Part shown: positions 62,720-64,000 of the stretch, piece after piece
Position numbering within the stretch: position 1 is the stretch's first letter
Layout of the letters: each line of letters opens with the position of its first letter
NCBI RefSeq assembly: GCF_005405345.1
Contig: NZ_BJDW01000002.1
Coordinates: 160,367-224,366, forward strand
Source: Enterococcus viikkiensis
GTDB lineage: Bacteria; Bacillota; Bacilli; Lactobacillales; Enterococcaceae
DNA: 64,000 nucleotides
Direction of reading: 5' to 3'
Made by a program: the position numbers and the translations under genes
The notes under the pieces: model-generated
Told to the model about the DNA's origin: nothing
Databases searched by the model: none
Seen by the model: only the letters and a program-made list of their open reading frames with translations

Positions 62720-62793
62720 GGCGAACGATGGGAATCGAACCCACGAGTGCCGGAGCCACAATCCGGTGCGTTAACCACTTCGCCACGATCGCC
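62720..62793 (-). tRNA. tRNA-His (GTG), second copy
   Basis: Cloverleaf with anticodon loop TTGTGGC and the extra 5' G (G-1) paired to C73. Identical in sequence to the copy at 63181-63254, including an apparent U-U mismatch in the acceptor stem. Last tRNA before the terminator. CCA is not encoded. Confidence 0.95.
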
Positions 62794-62850
62794 ATGTTAC
62801 TATTTAATTTCAAACAAAAAACTAAGATGAAATAACATCTTAGCTCTTTA

Positions 62851-62934
62851 TACCGGCGGCCGGGGTCGAACCGGCACGCCCGTGAGGGCACTGGATTTTG
62901 AGTCCAGCGCGTCTGCCAATTCCGCCACGCCGGC
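62851..62934 (-). tRNA. tRNA-Leu (CAA)
   Basis: Anticodon loop CTCAAAA; long class II variable arm; T-arm GGTTCGACCCC; acceptor GCCGGCG/CGCCGGT. CCA not encoded. Confidence 0.95.
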
Positions 62935-62961
62935 ATGTCAATAATAATAATTTTAGTACTA

Positions 62962-63032
<71 letters not shown>

Positions 63033-63097
63033 ATTATACTATTGTTTTAATCTCAGAACAAGTTTTACAAGAAGTTTTCTTGATATTTTCTGAGAAA

Positions 63098-63169
63098 CTG
63101 GGGTAGCTGGATTCGAACCAACGCATGAGGGAGTCAAAGTCCCTTGCCTTACCGCTTGGCTATACCCCA
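63098..63169 (-). tRNA. tRNA-Gln (TTG)
   Basis: Anticodon loop CTTTGAC; acceptor TGGGGTA/TACCCCA. It is the likely substrate of GatCAB after misacylation with Glu (family knowledge). Confidence 0.95.
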
Positions 63170-63180
63170 ATAATAAAAAG

Positions 63181-63254
63181 GGCGAACGATGGGAATCGAA
63201 CCCACGAGTGCCGGAGCCACAATCCGGTGCGTTAACCACTTCGCCACGATCGCC
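63181..63254 (-). tRNA. tRNA-His (GTG), first copy
   Basis: Identical to 62720-62793. Its place between Trp and Gln matches the usual trnD order, so this is the ancestral copy. Confidence 0.95.
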
Positions 63255-63268
63255 ATATCAATAAAAAA

Positions 63269-63339
63269 CAGGGGCAGCAGGAATTGAACCCACACTAACG
63301 GTTTTGGAGACCGCTGTTCTACCTTTAAACTATGCCCCT
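63269..63339 (-). tRNA. tRNA-Trp (CCA)
   Basis: Anticodon loop CTCCAAA; acceptor AGGGGCA/TGCCCCT. Confidence 0.95.
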
Positions 63340-63347
63340 GAAACAAA

Positions 63348-63428
63348 TGGAGGAGAGTGGATTCGAACCACTGAACCCTAAGGAACGGATTTACAGTCCG
63401 TCGCGTTTAGCCACTTCGCTACTCCTCC
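63348..63428 (-). tRNA. tRNA-Tyr (GTA)
   Basis: Anticodon loop CTGTAAA; class II variable arm as in bacterial tRNA-Tyr; acceptor GGAGGAG/CTCCTCC. Confidence 0.95.
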
Positions 63429-63432
63429 ATGG

Positions 63433-63505
63433 TGGCGCGGGACAGAATCGAACTGCCGACACACGGAGCTTCAATCCGTTGCTCTACCAACTGAGCTACC
63501 GCGCC
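63433..63505 (-). tRNA. tRNA-Phe (GAA)
   Basis: Anticodon loop TTGAAGC; acceptor GGCGCGG/CCGCGCC. A CCA follows the discriminator base at 63430-63432, unlike most neighbours. Confidence 0.95.
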
Positions 63506-63538
63506 ATATATAATAGTTTAAAGTTTTTAATCAAATGG

Positions 63539-63611
63539 CGGTCCCGACGGGATTTGAACCCGCGATCTCCTGCGTGACAGGCAGGCATGTTAACCCCTAC
63601 ACCACGGAACC
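63539..63611 (-). tRNA. tRNA-Asp (GTC)
   Basis: Anticodon loop CTGTCAC; acceptor GGTTCCG/CGGGACC. Confidence 0.95.
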
Positions 63612-63614
63612 GAA

Positions 63615-63687
63615 TGGGGGTTAACGGGTTCGAACCGCTGACCCTCTGCTTGTAAGGCAGATGCTCTCCCAGCTGAGCTAAACCCCC
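63615..63687 (-). tRNA. tRNA-Val (TAC)
   Basis: Anticodon loop CTTACAA; acceptor GGGGGTT/AACCCCC; only 3 bp from tRNA-Asp. Confidence 0.95.
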
Positions 63688-63702
63688 ATATATTTAATTA
63701 AA

Positions 63703-63774
63703 TGACCCGTACGGGACTCGAACCCGTGTTACCGCCGTGAAAGGGCGGTGTCTTAACCGCTTGACCAACGGGCC
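63703..63774 (-). tRNA. tRNA-Glu (TTC)
   Basis: Anticodon loop CTTTCAC; acceptor GGCCCGT/ACGGGTC with one G-U pair. Confidence 0.95.
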
Positions 63775-63790
63775 AGTAAAAACATTGTAA

Positions 63791-63879
63791 CGGAGAGTAA
63801 GGGATTCGAACCCTTGAGACAGGAATACCCGCCTACATGATTTCCAATCATGCTCCTTCGGCCACTCGGACAACTCTCC
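63791..63879 (-). tRNA. tRNA-Ser (GGA)
   Basis: Anticodon loop TTGGAAA; long class II variable arm; acceptor GGAGAGT/ACTCTCC; 89 nt. Confidence 0.95.
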
Positions 63880-63926
63880 AAGATAGGAGCACAAAGGCCC
63901 AATACTCTTTTTTCTCTTTCGAGAAA

Positions 63927-64000
63927 CTCCGGCAGTAGGACTCGAACCTACGACATCATGATTAACAGTCATGCGCTACTACCAACTGAGCTATGCCGGA
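63927..64000 (-). tRNA. tRNA-Asn (GTT), ending at the window edge
   Basis: Anticodon loop CTGTTAA; acceptor TCCGGCA/TGCCGGA. The 5' end coincides with the last base of the window. In Firmicutes this tRNA usually follows a 5S rRNA gene, which would lie beyond the edge. Confidence 0.93.

Overview
The window is chromosomal DNA of a low-GC Gram-positive bacterium of the order Lactobacillales, most probably an Enterococcus. The gene orders are typical of Firmicutes: pcrA-ligA-gatCAB-dgkB, tig-clpX-engB, cdaA-cdaR-glmM, rapZ-glmR-whiA, uvrB-uvrA and a trnD-like tRNA cluster. A D-aspartate ligase plus aspartate racemase pair points to the D-Asx cross-bridge group (E. faecium, E. hirae, E. casseliflavus, E. 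gallinarum and relatives) rather than E. faecalis. A pyruvate:ferredoxin oxidoreductase and a complete ilv operon also argue against E. faecalis. The species call is inference only.

Layout. 1-8.5 kb (all minus): pcrA, ligA, gatCAB and the start of dgkB, with an unusual 105-bp tandem repeat between gatB and dgkB. 8.6-15.5 kb: a ClC anion transporter, a convergent cytoplasmic alpha-amylase, and the fructose operon fruR-fruK-fruA. 15.5-23.7 kb: two unrecognised genes, a 50-residue protein, engB, clpX, tig, and a membrane/stress cluster (TPR-like protein, RDD protein, SppA, a 95-residue protein). 23.7-29.5 kb: the amino-sugar hub. glmS sits behind a glmS ribozyme and converges on cdaA-cdaR-glmM. 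29.6-34.1 kb: nifJ (PFOR) divergent from a DsbA-like thioredoxin-fold protein. 34-37 kb: rapZ-glmR-whiA. 37-39.2 kb: D-Asp ligase and racemase. 39.2-44.2 kb: uvrBA. 44.3-47.3 kb: glnPQ. 47.6-48.9 kb: tuf. 49.1-50.8 kb: a small unknown gene plus a FetAB-type exporter. 50.8-57.5 kb: ilvDBNCA. 57.5-62 kb: a heterodimeric ABC exporter with a divergent MerR-type regulator. 62.2-62.6 kb: a decayed GH35 beta-galactosidase end. 62.7-64 kb: thirteen minus-strand tRNA genes, probably trailing an rRNA operon beyond the right edge.

Most notable regulation. The ilv operon has a strong promoter with an adjacent CodY-like box, then a 21-codon leader peptide with six consecutive branched-chain codons, then mutually exclusive hairpins ending in an intrinsic terminator. 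This is ribosome-mediated attenuation rather than a T-box. The ABC exporter promoter has the 19-bp spacer and central palindrome expected of MerR activation. GlmS (ribozyme-controlled), GlmM, CdaA, CdaR, GlmR and RapZ lie within 13 kb, so UDP-GlcNAc supply and c-di-AMP signalling genes are physically close. Several convergent gene pairs share bidirectional terminators that include stop codons.

No phage, insertion sequence, CRISPR array or other plainly mobile system was seen. This is largely core chromosome, and the more original signals are in the non-coding DNA.
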